A stretch of DNA of 64,000 nt from Enterobacter sp. Bisph1 (GTDB lineage: Bacteria > Pseudomonadota > Gammaproteobacteria > Enterobacterales > Enterobacteriaceae). Position numbers and translations under genes: made by a program. The stretch spans positions 124,001-188,000 of the forward strand of contig NZ_JXAG01000043.1 of assembly GCF_000814905.1 (NCBI RefSeq), given 5' to 3'. Every line of letters begins with the position of its first letter. Position 1 is the stretch's first letter. The notes under the pieces were generated by a model. That model made no database searches and was not told where the DNA came from. It saw only the letters and a program-made list of their open reading frames with translations. Positions 43,370 to 53,778 of the stretch are shown piece after piece.

Positions 43370-46300
43370 TTACTTGCTTATCTGCGCATGCATTTCCTGA
43401 ACGGAAATCACTTTTTCAGTGGCATCGGCATTCAGCGCCATCGCGGTGGCAAAGCCGCCGTTCAGCGTCGTGTCGTAATGCACTTTATACTGCAGCGCAC
43501 TGCGGCGAATCAGCTTGGAATCCTCAATCGCCTGACGCCCTTCTGTGGTGTTGATGATGTAGGTATATTCGCCATTCTTGATACGATCCTGAATGTGCGG
43601 ACGCCCTTCATGCACCTTGTTCACCAGACGCGGGTTGATGCCTGCTTCGCCCAGCACAATCGCCGTACCGTGGGTAGCATCCAGCTCGAAGCCCTGTTTC
43701 AGCAGCTTCGCGGCAAGATCCACCACGCGTTCTTTATCCCCTTCACGCACCGAAAGCAGCGCCCGGCCCTGTTTTTTCATGGTCGAGCTACTGCCCAACT
43801 GCGCTTTGGCGAAGGCTTCGGCAAAGGTACGACCGACGCCCATTACCTCGCCGGTGGAGCGCATTTCTGGCCCTAACAGCGGATCGACGCCTGGGAATTT
43901 GTTAAACGGCAGCACCACCTCTTTCACCGAGTAATACGGCGGGATAATCTCTTTGGTGTGGCCCTGTTGCGCCAGAGTTTTACCGGTCATCACGCGCGCG
44001 GCGACTTTCGCCAGCGGCACGCCGGTCGCTTTTGACACGAACGGTACGGTACGCGCGGCACGCGGGTTAACCTCAATCAGATAAACTTCGTTATCTTTTA
44101 CCGCAAACTGGACGTTCATCAGGCCACGCACCTGCAGTTCAAACGCCAGTTTCTGTACTTGCTGGCGCATCACATCCTGAATTTCCTGGCTCAGGGTGTA
44201 GGCCGGCAGCGAACAGGCCGAGTCGCCGGAGTGGACGCCTGCCTGCTCGATATGCTCCATGATGCCGCCAATCAGCACCGTTTCGCCGTCGCAAATGGCG
44301 TCAACATCCACTTCCACGGCATCATCAAGGAACTTGTCCAGCAGTACCGGCGCATCGTTAGAGACGCTGACCGCCGTCATAAAGTAGCGGCGCAGATCCA
44401 CTTCGTCATAGACGATTTCCATCGCCCGACCGCCGAGGACGTAGGAAGGACGCACCACCAGCGGATAGGTGATCTCTTTCGCTTTCTCAACCGCCTGTTC
44501 CAGCGCCGTGACGGTGGCGTTGGCCGGCTGTTTCAGTTTCAGACGTTCAACCGCATGCTGGAAGCGCTCGCGGTCTTCCGCGCGGTCGATAGCATCCGGG
44601 CTGGTACCAATCACCGGCACGCCGGCTGACTCCAGCGCGCGCGCCAGTTTCAGCGGCGTCTGGCCGCCGTACTGCACGATAACGCCTTTCGGTTTCTCAA
44701 TGCGGACGATTTCCAGCACGTCTTCGAAGGTTACCGGCTCAAAGTAGAGACGGTCGGAGGTGTCGTAATCCGTGGAGACGGTTTCCGGGTTACAGTTGAC
44801 CATAATGGTTTCGTAACCGTCTTCGCGCAGCGCCAGCGCAGCGTGTACACAGCAGTAGTCAAACTCAATGCCCTGCCCGATGCGGTTTGGCCCGCCGCCG
44901 AGAACCATGATTTTTTCGCGATCCTGATTCGGATTGGCTTCGCACTCTTCGTCGTAGGTGGAGTACATATACGCAGTGTCGGTGGCAAATTCCGCCGCAC
45001 AGGTATCGACGCGTTTGTACACCGGATGCAGATTGTACTGATCGCGCAGTTTGCGGATTTCCGCTTCACGCACGCCAACCAGCTTCGCCAGCCGCGCATC
45101 GGCAAAACCTTTGCGTTTCAGGGTACGCAGGAAATCGGCATCAAGACCGTTAATACCGAGGCTTTCAACCTGCTCTTCCAGGCGCACCAGCTCTTCAATT
45201 TGCACCAGGAACCAGCGATCGATATTGGTCAGGTTGAATACGCCATCCACGGACAGCCCTGCGCGGAACGCATCGGCGATATACCAGATACGCTCGGCAC
45301 CGGCGTCTTTTAACTCGCGGCGGATTTTGGTCAGTGCTTCCGGATCATCGAGGCTTACTTTCGGATCGAAACCGGTAACGCCTACTTCCAGACCGCGCAG
45401 GGCTTTTTGCAGCGACTCCTGCTGAGTGCGGCCAATCGCCATCACTTCGCCCACGGATTTCATCTGCGTGGTCAGTCGGTCATTCGCGCCGACAAATTTT
45501 TCAAAGTTAAAACGCGGGATTTTGGTCACAACGTAGTCGATAGAGGGCTCGAACGAGGCCGGGGTACGCCCGCCGGTAATGTCATTCATCAGCTCATCGA
45601 GGGTGTAGCCGACCGCCAGTTTCGCCGCTACTTTGGCAATCGGGAAACCGGTCGCTTTCGACGCCAGCGCCGAAGAGCGCGAAACACGCGGGTTCATTTC
45701 GATAACAATCAGACGACCGTTTTTCGGGTTTACCGCAAACTGTACGTTAGAACCACCGGTTTCAACGCCGATTTCACGCAGTACCGCCATCGAGGCGTTA
45801 CGCATGATTTGGTACTCTTTATCCGTCAGGGTTTGCGCGGGTGCAACGGTAATAGAGTCACCAGTGTGAATCCCCATGGCGTCAAAGTTTTCAATCGAGC
45901 AGACAATGATGCAGTTGTCATTCTTATCGCGCACCACTTCCATTTCATACTCTTTCCAGCCAATCAGCGACTCATCAATCAGCAGCTCTTTGGTCGGGGA
46001 GAGATCGAGCCCGCGGGCGCAAATCTCTTCAAACTCTTCGCGGTTATAAGCGATGCCGCCACCGGTGCCGCCCATGGTAAACGACGGGCGGATAATGCAC
46101 GGATAACCGACGTCAGCCGCTACACCCAGCGCTTCATCCATATTGTGTGCGATACCGGAGCGCGCCGTGTCGAGGCCAATTTTTTTCATCGCGATGTCGA
46201 AACGACGGCGGTCTTCCGCTTTATCAATCGCATCGGCGGTGGCACCAATCATGGTGACGCCGAACTCTTCCAGCACGCCCTGGCGCTCAAGCTCGAGTGC

Positions 46301-46594
46301 ACAGTTAAGCGCCGTCTGGCCGCCCATGGTCGGCAGCACCGCATCCGGGCGCTCTTTTTCGATGATTTTGCGCACCACTTCCCAGTGGATAGGCTCGATA
46401 TAGGTGGCGTCCGCCATCTCCGGGTCGGTCATAATGGTCGCCGGGTTGGAGTTCACCAGAATAACGCGGTAGCCCTCTTCGCGCAGCGCTTTACACGCCT
46501 GCGCGCCAGAGTAGTCGAATTCACATGCCTGGCCGATAACAATCGGACCAGCGCCAAGGATCAGGATGCTTTTTAGGTCTGTACGTTTTGGCAT
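43370..46594 (-). CDS. carB: CarB, carbamoyl-phosphate synthase large subunit
   Basis: CarB makes carbamoyl phosphate from bicarbonate, two ATP and ammonia delivered by CarA, for arginine and pyrimidines. 1074 residues (E. coli 1073). Two homologous ATP-grasp halves: the first with [13 protein letters not shown] near 170 and [18 protein letters not shown] near 299, the second with [15 protein letters not shown] near 708 and [18 protein letters not shown] near 841; the C-terminal MGS-like allosteric domain (about 936-1074) binds UMP and ornithine. It follows carA after 15 bases. Confidence 0.98.
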   Translation of the reverse strand: MPKRTDLKSILILGAGPIVIGQACEFDYSGAQACKALREEGYRVILVNSNPATIMTDPEMADATYIEPIHWEVVRKIIEKERPDAVLPTMGGQTALNCALELERQGVLEEFGVTMIGATADAIDKAEDRRRFDIAMKKIGLDTARSGIAHNMDEALGVAADVGYPCIIRPSFTMGGTGGGIAYNREEFEEICARGLDLSPTKELLIDESLIGWKEYEMEVVRDKNDNCIIVCSIENFDAMGIHTGDSITVAPAQTLTDKEYQIMRNASMAVLREIGVETGGSNVQFAVNPKNGRLIVIEMNPRVSRSSALASKATGFPIAKVAAKLAVGYTLDELMNDITGGRTPASFEPSIDYVVTKIPRFNFEKFVGANDRLTTQMKSVGEVMAIGRTQQESLQKALRGLEVGVTGFDPKVSLDDPEALTKIRRELKDAGAERIWYIADAFRAGLSVDGVFNLTNIDRWFLVQIEELVRLEEQVESLGINGLDADFLRTLKRKGFADARLAKLVGVREAEIRKLRDQYNLHPVYKRVDTCAAEFATDTAYMYSTYDEECEANPNQDREKIMVLGGGPNRIGQGIEFDYCCVHAALALREDGYETIMVNCNPETVSTDYDTSDRLYFEPVTFEDVLEIVRIEKPKGVIVQYGGQTPLKLARALESAGVPVIGTSPDAIDRAEDRERFQHAVERLKLKQPANATVTALEQAVEKAKEITYPLVVRPSYVLGGRAMEIVYDEVDLRRYFMTAVSVSNDAPVLLDKFLDDAVEVDVDAICDGETVLIGGIMEHIEQAGVHSGDSACSLPAYTLSQEIQDVMRQQVQKLAFELQVRGLMNVQFAVKDNEVYLIEVNPRAARTVPFVSKATGVPLAKVAARVMTGKTLAQQGHTKEIIPPYYSVKEVVLPFNKFPGVDPLLGPEMRSTGEVMGVGRTFAEAFAKAQLGSSSTMKKQGRALLSVREGDKERVVDLAAKLLKQGFELDATHGTAIVLGEAGINPRLVNKVHEGRPHIQDRIKNGEYTYIINTTEGRQAIEDSKLIRRSALQYKVHYDTTLNGGFATAMALNADATEKVISVQEMHAQISK

Positions 46595-46609
46595 GGCTTT
46601 TTCTCCTGA

Positions 46610-47758
46610 TTATTTGGCGGTATTACGATACTGCTTAATTAAGGCAATAAAGTGGTCAAACAGCGGCGCGGCGTCATGGGGGCCGGGGCTTGCTTCCGGA
46701 TGACCCTGGAAACTAAACGCCGGTTTATCGGTGCGATGAATCCCCTGCAAGGTGCCATCGAACAGGGATTTATGCGTGACGCGCAGGTTGGCTGGCATCG
46801 TCGCTTCGTCCACCGCAAAGCCGTGGTTCTGCGCGGTAATCATCACGGTGTTGTTATCGATATCTTTTACCGGATGGTTGCCGCCGTGGTGACCAAACTT
46901 CATTTTTACCGTTTTCGCGCCGCTCGCTAACGCCAGCAGCTGATGGCCGAGACAGATACCGAACAGCGGAATCTCGGTATCGAGGAAGGTTTTAATCGCC
47001 TCGATAGCATAATCGCAGGGTGCCGGGTCGCCAGGGCCATTCGAGAGAAAGATACCGTCCGGGTTGAGCTTCAGGACATCGGCCGCCGGGGTTTGCGCCG
47101 GGACAATCGTCAGACGGCAGCCGCGATCCACCAGCATGCGCAGGATATTGCGTTTGGCACCGTAATCGTACGCTACAACATGGAACGGCAATTCGCTCTC
47201 GCTCTTCGCTGGCGGCAGTTCGCCAGCCAGCGTCCAACTGCCTTGCGTCCAGCTGTAGGGTTCCGCCGTTGTAACTTCCTTCGCCAGGTCCATACCGTTC
47301 AGGCCAGGAAACGCTTTCGCTTTCTCCAGCGCCACTGCGGCATCGACATTTTCGCCAGCGATAATACAGCCGTTCTGGGCACCTTTTTCGCGCAGGAGTC
47401 GCGTTAGCTTACGGGTATCGATATCGGCAATGGCCACAATGTTATGGCGCTTGAGATAAGAAGAGAGGTCTTCGGTATTGCGGTAGTTGCTGGCAATCAG
47501 CGGCAGGTCGCGAATGACCAGACCTTGCGCATGTACCTGAGAGGATTCTTCGTCAGCGGAGTTGGTGCCGACATTGCCGATATGAGGATAAGTAAGAGTA
47601 ACGATTTGGCGGGAATAGGAAGGATCAGTGAGGATTTCTTGATAACCGGTCATTGAAGTATTGAAAACGACTTCCCCAACCGCCGTGCCTGTTGCCCCTA
47701 TGGCCCGACCGTGAAACTGGGTTCCGTCTTCCAGAACCAATAGCGCTGACTTAATCAA
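46610..47758 (-). CDS. carA: CarA, carbamoyl-phosphate synthase small subunit
   Basis: CarA is the glutamine amidotransferase that supplies ammonia to CarB. The start is taken as TTG at 47758 ([21 protein letters not shown]), as in E. coli, giving 382 residues with GGAGGG seven bases upstream; a GTG nine codons earlier lies in the ARG boxes. Class I amidotransferase nucleophile Cys is in [12 protein letters not shown] near 269, with the catalytic His/Glu in [13 protein letters not shown] near 353. Confidence 0.97.
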   Translation of the reverse strand: MIKSALLVLEDGTQFHGRAIGATGTAVGEVVFNTSMTGYQEILTDPSYSRQIVTLTYPHIGNVGTNSADEESSQVHAQGLVIRDLPLIASNYRNTEDLSSYLKRHNIVAIADIDTRKLTRLLREKGAQNGCIIAGENVDAAVALEKAKAFPGLNGMDLAKEVTTAEPYSWTQGSWTLAGELPPAKSESELPFHVVAYDYGAKRNILRMLVDRGCRLTIVPAQTPAADVLKLNPDGIFLSNGPGDPAPCDYAIEAIKTFLDTEIPLFGICLGHQLLALASGAKTVKMKFGHHGGNHPVKDIDNNTVMITAQNHGFAVDEATMPANLRVTHKSLFDGTLQGIHRTDKPAFSFQGHPEASPGPHDAAPLFDHFIALIKQYRNTAK

Positions 47759-47767
47759 AACACCCTC

Positions 47768-47806
47768 CAGAGAATATTCACTCACTTTATTTGCATATTA
47801 ATTCAT
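47768..47806 (-). promoter_or_regulatory. ARG boxes at carA promoter P2
   Basis: Two 18-bp ArgR boxes separated by exactly 3 bp: minus-strand ATGAATTAATATGCAAAT (47806-47789) and GTGAGTGAATATTCTCTG (47785-47768). This is the ArgR hexamer operator over the downstream carAB promoter P2, nearly identical to E. coli. Confidence 0.87.
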
Positions 47807-47863
47807 GTGTAACCGTTGAATCAATGCAAATTTGCTGGCCGTGGAATTTTGGCAAACGGCGGC

Positions 47864-47892
47864 ATTCTGGAGAGAAGTGGGTTAAAAGTCAA
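47864..47892 (-). promoter_or_regulatory. carAB promoter P1 (pyrimidine-controlled)
   Basis: Minus-strand TTGACT (47892-47887) and CAGAAT (47869-47864) with 17-bp spacing, followed by GCCGCCGTTTGCCA as in the E. coli carA P1 region. In E. coli P1 responds to pyrimidines through PepA, IHF, PyrH and RutR, and to purines through PurR. Confidence 0.65.
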
Positions 47893-47977
47893 CTTTTCTC
47901 CGCTATTTTTCTTGTTCTTTTACGCCACTGCTCTGTTTTATGGAATTTAACAGATAAAAATAGCAAATAAACCGTGT

Positions 47978-47993
47978 TGGAAAACGCTTGCGT
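47978..47993 (-). promoter_or_regulatory. PurR box upstream of carAB P1
   Basis: Minus-strand ACGCAAGCGTTTTCCA resembles the PurR consensus ACGCAAACGTTTTCNT and lies about 130 bases upstream of the expected P1 start, the E. coli position. The remaining AT-rich DNA to 48130 would host IHF and PepA contacts, which I cannot place. Confidence 0.7.
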
Positions 47994-48130
47994 CGAAGGA
48001 AAATTGCAAATTTAAGCGTGGGCGTTGAAAAAAGTAGACCAGATGGTCAAAATTCACAATTAATCAACATTAAATGGCGAGATAGCTGCAAGAAAAAGCG
48101 GTTTGATGCAAAAAACGAACTAAAAGAGAT

Positions 48131-48161
48131 AAAATTAAAGGGCAATAAAATATCGCCCTTT
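48131..48161 (-). terminator. Terminator of dapB
   Basis: Stem AAAGGGC/GCCCTTT with an 11-base AT loop (48137-48161); the minus strand continues AATTTTATC. It lies about 50 bases beyond the dapB stop. The stem is short, so efficiency is uncertain. Confidence 0.6.
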
Positions 48162-48212
48162 GCAATCAATAAATTAATATTGCTAAAACCACATCACGAT
48201 GGGTAATAAATC

Positions 48213-49049
<837 letters not shown>

Positions 49050-49194
49050 TTAAATTTTTGCTAAGAATCGTTTCCAGATTAACCAGCCCGCGTCGGAGCC
49101 ACCAGCCGAAAACACCGATAATTAGAATTTAATGATATACAGCCAGAAATATCAGTAAAAGGCATGATACGGCGAAGCGCAGCGGAAGTAAGGC

Positions 49195-49824
49195 CTATTG
49201 CACGCTGTAATGGATAATAAGCTGGCCTTTTTTGATTTTGATATTGCTGATAACCACCTCTCCCAGCGCCGCAAGCGTTGGTATATGGGTTCCACCACAG
49301 CCGTAAGCCGGAAGCTCGCCAAAACGCACGTTGCGCCGTCCAGCTTTAAATTCAACGATGCGCGCTAGCGCAGCGGCTTTCCAGCTATTGATGAGTGCCA
49401 GGATTGCTTCACTCTCCGGTAAAATTGCGTTCTCCCCGGCGTTAAAGGTAATCCGCCCTTCTCCCGGCCAGTGATGGGCTTTAACCGGCTGCCAGCCGTA
49501 TTGTTCGCCTGCATAACCAATCATATGCCCGGCGGAGTGTAACTGGCTATGCAGCGCGCGTGAATCCGCCTCTATTTTCAGAGTGACCTCTTCTGCGGCT
49601 AACGGCTGCGCCAGTAGATGGATAACGTCGTCCTCCTGCTGAATCACGCTTTCGACTTTAATATCGTTAATGAAACCAGCGTCAGCGGGCTGGCCGCCGC
49701 CCTGCGGGTGAAAAAGGGTGCGATCGAGCACGACTGCATAACGGCCATCGGCCTGTTCAGTGCAGCTTTTCAGCCGGGCGGTACATTCCAGCGCATCGCT
49801 GGTGTAATAAAGACGCTCTGTCAT
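49195..49824 (-). CDS. AlaX-type alanyl-tRNA editing protein
   Basis: A stand-alone relative of the alanyl-tRNA synthetase editing domain, expected to hydrolyse mischarged Ser- or Gly-tRNA(Ala). From MTERLYYTSDALECTARL it has 209 residues, an AlaX-M-like size, with the N-terminal HPQGGGQPADAG near 39-50. The zinc-site motifs HSAGH (96-100) and CGGTH (176-180) are intact, so it is probably active. CAGGAGAACAACC precedes the ATG; a longer upstream frame overlaps the divergent regulator and is rejected. Not present at this position in E. coli K-12. Confidence 0.88.
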   Translation of the reverse strand: MTERLYYTSDALECTARLKSCTEQADGRYAVVLDRTLFHPQGGGQPADAGFINDIKVESVIQQEDDVIHLLAQPLAAEEVTLKIEADSRALHSQLHSAGHMIGYAGEQYGWQPVKAHHWPGEGRITFNAGENAILPESEAILALINSWKAAALARIVEFKAGRRNVRFGELPAYGCGGTHIPTLAALGEVVISNIKIKKGQLIIHYSVQ

Positions 49825-49917
49825 CGGTTGTTCTCCTGTTGAGTGAAAGAGTATATTCAATCTATGAGGAGCGATAATCCCGCGCTCACGCACTGCACTT
49901 TTGCCTGAGAAGCACCA

Positions 49918-50850
49918 ATGAACCTTTCCCTGCTGCCTGACCTTGCTACTTTCGTACTGATTGTTGAACAGGGGAGCTTTTCCGCCGCTGCGCGCATTTC
50001 CGGTGCAACCCCTTCGGCGATCAGCCGCAGCGTATCGCGGCTTGAACGCGAACTGGGCAGCAAATTGCTGCATCGCACCACACGTAAACTGGGTCTTAGC
50101 GAGACGGGAAAACATGTTTACGACCATGCGCTACAAATGCTGGATGCGGCGCGCCAGGCCATTGATTCCGGGAGCAGCACTCAGCAGGTCGCCCAGGGGA
50201 AGCTGACCATTAGCGTACCTAAAGCAGTAGGCAATTTTGTTATCCATCCGCTGATGCCGGAATTTTTACAGCGTTATCCGCAGGTAGATGTCTGCTTACG
50301 CCTTGAAGATCGTTATATCGATTTGATTGATGGCGGCGTGGATTTAGCGCTGCGTATCACCGATTCACCCTCGCCGGGGCTGTATGGCCGCGCATTAATG
50401 CCGGTCACCCATGTTATCTGCGCTACACCAGACTACTTACGCCGGCACGGTACGCCATTGCAGCCGCAGGCGCTGCGTGAACACAGCTGTATTAGCCTCG
50501 GTGAAACACCCGCCGATGCGCGCTGGAAATTTCGCCGCAACGGGAAAGTCGAAACCATCCACACCCAGGGACGCTATGCCGCTAATCATACCGGTGTGCG
50601 GCTGGATGCGGTTAAACGGCATATCGGTATTGGCAGCCTTCCTTTATTTACCGCCCAGCAGGCGCTGTTGCGGGGTGAAATTGTGCAGGTACTTCCGGAG
50701 TGGGAGTTTATTAGCAGCTACAGCGGGGAACTGTGGCTGCTATGGATGCGTAACCAGCATATGCCCGCCAGAGTGCGGGCGATGATCGATTACCTGACGG
50801 AAAAGATGGCCTCTTACGGCGCCAGCGCCAGTACCTCTGTCACCCAGTGA
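49918..50850 (+). CDS. LysR-type transcriptional regulator, target unknown
   Basis: A 310-residue LysR-family regulator. N-terminal winged helix: [20 protein letters not shown], then [20 protein letters not shown], residues 8-50; effector domain from about residue 92 ([20 protein letters not shown]). It diverges from the alaX-like gene with 93 bases between starts, so it may control that gene, itself, or both; no effector can be inferred. Its last 37 bases overlap the 3' end of rihC on the opposite strand. Confidence 0.9.
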   Translation: MNLSLLPDLATFVLIVEQGSFSAAARISGATPSAISRSVSRLERELGSKLLHRTTRKLGLSETGKHVYDHALQMLDAARQAIDSGSSTQQVAQGKLTISVPKAVGNFVIHPLMPEFLQRYPQVDVCLRLEDRYIDLIDGGVDLALRITDSPSPGLYGRALMPVTHVICATPDYLRRHGTPLQPQALREHSCISLGETPADARWKFRRNGKVETIHTQGRYAANHTGVRLDAVKRHIGIGSLPLFTAQQALLRGEIVQVLPEWEFISSYSGELWLLWMRNQHMPARVRAMIDYLTEKMASYGASASTSVTQ

Positions 50851-51728
50851 CGAAAGCCTTCCACATCAATATCCAGCGCGACCTGTGCGTTGGCGGATAA
50901 ACCTAATTTGCCATCGATATCCACCACCGTCGTGCCGGCGGTATATTGCCCCTGAGTTTCCACCGCTACAAAGCAGGATTTCAGGGTGAATAATTCCGGG
51001 CGCACCAGCCAGGCGATAGCGCACAGATCGTGCATCCGTAGCCCCGTCGCCATACTGCCGCTGCGATAGTGGCTAAACAGCGCATGCAGCATTTTGCCGG
51101 TCTGGTTCAGCGCGGGCAGCGTCGCCATAAATGCCGGGGTTAACGTTGCACGATTAGTCACATCCAGCCCGCACATGACGATCTCTACTCCGCTGGTAAA
51201 CACCCGTGCGGCGGCCTCCGGATCGATAGCGATATTGAATTCTGCATTGGGGGTGAAATTACCGCGCCCGGCGGATCCGCCCATCATTACGATACGGCGA
51301 ATCGCAAACTGACACTCCGGATAGTGCGTCAGCAGTAGCGCAATGTTGGTCAGCGGGCCGATGGTCACCAGCGTGATCGGCTCCGGCGAGGCCATAAGCG
51401 TATCGCGGATCGCCTGAAAGGCCGGGATTGCCAGCGGCTGGCGCTGATGCGCGACAAAATCATAGCCGTCCATGCCCGATTCCCCATGAACGTCCGCGGC
51501 GCTATACAGCGGGCGCAGCAGCGGTGTCGCCGCACCCTGTGCCAACGGGATGTCCGCCTGCCAAAAATTGAGCAGCTGCAGTGCGTTGCGGGTGGTTTTT
51601 TCCAGCGACACGTTACCGGCAACGGTGGTGATAAGCTTCAGATCGCACTGCGGGGAAAAGAGTGCGGCGGCAAGGGCTACCGCGTCGTCGATACCGGGAT
51701 CGGTGTCGAGGATAATAGGCACACGCAT
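50814..51728 (-). CDS. rihC: RihC, broad-specificity ribonucleoside hydrolase
   Basis: RihC hydrolyses purine and pyrimidine ribonucleosides to ribose and base. The start [19 protein letters not shown] gives 304 residues as in E. coli, with GGAGG upstream; a start 19 codons earlier runs through the ispH terminator region. The calcium-binding DTDPGIDD near 8-15 and the C-terminal [13 protein letters not shown] (active-site His/Asp near 233) are intact. Confidence 0.96.
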   Translation of the reverse strand: MRVPIILDTDPGIDDAVALAAALFSPQCDLKLITTVAGNVSLEKTTRNALQLLNFWQADIPLAQGAATPLLRPLYSAADVHGESGMDGYDFVAHQRQPLAIPAFQAIRDTLMASPEPITLVTIGPLTNIALLLTHYPECQFAIRRIVMMGGSAGRGNFTPNAEFNIAIDPEAAARVFTSGVEIVMCGLDVTNRATLTPAFMATLPALNQTGKMLHALFSHYRSGSMATGLRMHDLCAIAWLVRPELFTLKSCFVAVETQGQYTAGTTVVDIDGKLGLSANAQVALDIDVEGFRHWVTEVLALAP

Positions 51729-51750
51729 AACGCCTCCATAAGATTTGCCA

Positions 51751-51777
51751 TAAAAAATGCCAGACTGAGTCTGGCAT
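51751..51777 (-). terminator. Terminator of the ileS-lspA-fkpB-ispH transcript
   Basis: Near-perfect palindrome ATGCCAGACT/AGTCTGGCAT (51757-51777) followed on the minus strand by TTTTTTA, 27 bases past the ispH stop. Confidence 0.9.
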
Positions 51778-51803
51778 CTTCGCATAAAGCCTGGCGGAAA
51801 AGC

Positions 51804-52754
51804 TTATTCGACTTCGCGAACATCCATCCGCAGCTCTTTTGGCACTTCGAAAACGATATTTTCTTCGCGGCCTTCGAGGGTAATGGCTTCGCCGCCGCCC
51901 AGCGCCTGTAAGCGGGTAATCACGTTTTGCACCAGGATATCCGGGGCCGACGCGCCGGCGGTAACGCCAACGCAGCGAATATTCTGAACCCAGGCTTCCT
52001 GAATATCTGATGCATCATCAACCAGGTAGGCCGCTTTGCCCATCCGCTGCGCAAGCTCAGCCAGACGGTTAGAGTTTGAGGAGTTTTTCGAACCGACCAC
52101 CAGCACCACTTCCGCCTGCTCCGCCAGCGCGCGTACCGCTTCCTGACGGTTGGTGGTGGCGTAGCAAATATCGTCTTTACGCGGGCCGACGATCTGTGGA
52201 AAACGCGCACGCAGCGCATCAATCACATCCGACGTATCATCAACCGAGAGCGTGGTTTGCGTCATAAACGACAGCTTGCCCGCATCTTTGATATTCAGCG
52301 TACCGACATCGTCCGGCGACTCCACCAGGTACATGCCCCCTTTCGGGTTACTGTACTGGCCCATGGTGCCTTCAACTTCCGGGTGTCCGGCGTGGCCAAT
52401 CAGGATAGCCTCTTCGCCACGGCGGCTGGCGCGCGCCACTTCCATATGCACTTTTGTCACCAACGGACAGGTGGCGTCAAACACCGTTAAATCACGGCTT
52501 TTCGCTTCGTTACGTACCGCCTGAGAGACGCCATGAGCGGAGAAAATCAGAATTGCGCCGTCCGGCACTTCGCTGATTTGCTCGATAAAGATCGCGCCGC
52601 GCTCACGCAAGGTGTCAACGACATAGCGGTTGTGCACCACTTCATGGCGCACATAAATCGGCGCGCCATAAATAGCCAGCGCGTTTTCAACAATGCTGAT
52701 AGCGCGGTCAACCCCGGCACAAAAACCGCGCGGGTTAGCCAACAGGATCTGCAT
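51804..52754 (-). CDS. ispH: IspH (LytB), HMBPP reductase
   Basis: IspH is the [4Fe-4S] enzyme that makes IPP and DMAPP in the last step of the MEP pathway. Start [20 protein letters not shown] gives 316 residues as in E. coli. Cluster cysteines Cys12 (GFCAG), Cys near 96 (DATCPLV) and Cys near 197 (DICYAT) are intact, as is the HNRYVV histidine near 41. The start lies inside the extended fkpB end (20-base overlap), downstream of GGAGGACACAA. Confidence 0.97.
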   Translation of the reverse strand: MQILLANPRGFCAGVDRAISIVENALAIYGAPIYVRHEVVHNRYVVDTLRERGAIFIEQISEVPDGAILIFSAHGVSQAVRNEAKSRDLTVFDATCPLVTKVHMEVARASRRGEEAILIGHAGHPEVEGTMGQYSNPKGGMYLVESPDDVGTLNIKDAGKLSFMTQTTLSVDDTSDVIDALRARFPQIVGPRKDDICYATTNRQEAVRALAEQAEVVLVVGSKNSSNSNRLAELAQRMGKAAYLVDDASDIQEAWVQNIRCVGVTAGASAPDILVQNVITRLQALGGGEAITLEGREENIVFEVPKELRMDVREVE

Positions 52755-53205
52755 TTGTGTCCTCCAGTGCCGGATCAACTTCCAGCACGTCGATATCAAA
52801 ATGAACGGTTCTGCCCGCCAGCGGATGGTTAAAATCAACGGTAATCGAGTCACCATTAACTTCGCGGATCACGCCCGGCATTTCGCTGCCGTCCATTGCG
52901 GTAAAGAGCATAATCGCCCCGATTTCCGGCTCACCCGCATCCATAAATTCACGGCGCGAGAAATACTGGATCAGATCCGGGCTCGGCGTACCGAAGGCGG
53001 CGTCTGGCTCGAGAGAAAATACGGCTTTCTCTCCGGCCTTAAGGCCAAGCAGATGTTGTTCCAGTCCTTCGGAGAGTGAACCATCGCCGAGACGAAACAG
53101 CGCCGGCTTGCCGTTGTTGCGGGTTGACTCGGCAAGAGAGCCATCTTCGAGCTTAAGGGTGAAGTGCACCAGCACCGCGCTATCGCTCTGTACGGATTTA
53201 GACAT
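52735..53205 (-). CDS. fkpB: FkpB (SlpA), FKBP-type peptidyl-prolyl isomerase
   Basis: FkpB is a cytoplasmic SlyD-like FKBP with isomerase and weak chaperone activity. 156 residues against 149 in E. coli. FKBP half [36 protein letters not shown], the inserted IF (chaperone) domain about 70-120, and [20 protein letters not shown]. The E. coli stop codon after PALE is absent, so seven extra residues (DTNADPVG) are read into ispH, giving a 20-base overlap. Confidence 0.94.
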   Translation of the reverse strand: MSKSVQSDSAVLVHFTLKLEDGSLAESTRNNGKPALFRLGDGSLSEGLEQHLLGLKAGEKAVFSLEPDAAFGTPSPDLIQYFSRREFMDAGEPEIGAIMLFTAMDGSEMPGVIREVNGDSITVDFNHPLAGRTVHFDIDVLEVDPALEDTNADPVG

Positions 53206-53277
53206 GCAGGTTGCTCTTATATTTTCGCTGAAAGATTGCCCGGAAGCGTGAGCAACCGGGCCTGGAAAGCGATATTC

Positions 53278-53778
53278 TTATGCGTGCTTCTTCGCTGCCG
53301 CAGAAGGCAAGAAACCTTCCAGCACAATCAACGCAGCACCGATACAAATTGCGGTATCGGCAAGGTTAAAGGTAGCAAAATGCCAGTCGCCGACATAAAA
53401 ATCGATCATATCGACGACAAAGCCATGCCACAGACGGTCGAACAGATTACCCAGCGCGCCGCCAATAATCAGCGCGTAGGCGATATTGTTCAGCTTTTGC
53501 GAGGCCTTTGCGCGGTACATTAATACCGTTAGCACCACACAGATACCGATGGCGATACCCGCGAAGAACCAGCGCTGCCAGCCACCGCTGTCCGCCAAAA
53601 AGCTAAATGCCGCGCCGTAGTTGCGCGCGTAGTGCAAATTAAGCGACGGGAACAGCGATACCGTATCCCCCAGCGCGAAATGCTGGAGGATCAGGTATTT
53701 GCTGCCCAGATCGATAATCAGCACGACCACTACCAGCCACAGCCAGCGCAGCCCAGTTGAACTGATCGATTTACTCAT
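53278..53778 (-). CDS. lspA: LspA, prolipoprotein signal peptidase
   Basis: LspA (signal peptidase II) cleaves lipoprotein signal peptides before the acylated cysteine; target of globomycin. 166 residues (E. coli 164). Four membrane segments; catalytic aspartates sit in [20 protein letters not shown] (about 115-134) and [12 protein letters not shown] near 141. The ATG overlaps the ileS stop by one base (TGATG). Confidence 0.97.
   Translation of the reverse strand: MSKSISSTGLRWLWLVVVVLIIDLGSKYLILQHFALGDTVSLFPSLNLHYARNYGAAFSFLADSGGWQRWFFAGIAIGICVVLTVLMYRAKASQKLNNIAYALIIGGALGNLFDRLWHGFVVDMIDFYVGDWHFATFNLADTAICIGAALIVLEGFLPSAAAKKHA

Noticed and set aside
45407-46576. 389-residue frame opposite carB
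   Set aside because: Same reason: carB is intact and conserved along its whole length on the other strand.
47988-48206. 72-codon plus-strand frame between carA and dapB
   Set aside because: Falls in the carAB control region and dapB terminator, lysine-rich AT-derived composition, no start signal.
53236-53262. GCCCGG/CCGGGC inverted repeat between fkpB and lspA as an operon-splitting terminator
   Set aside because: The minus strand has no T tract after the stem and the genes form a conserved operon; more likely a minor mRNA structure.
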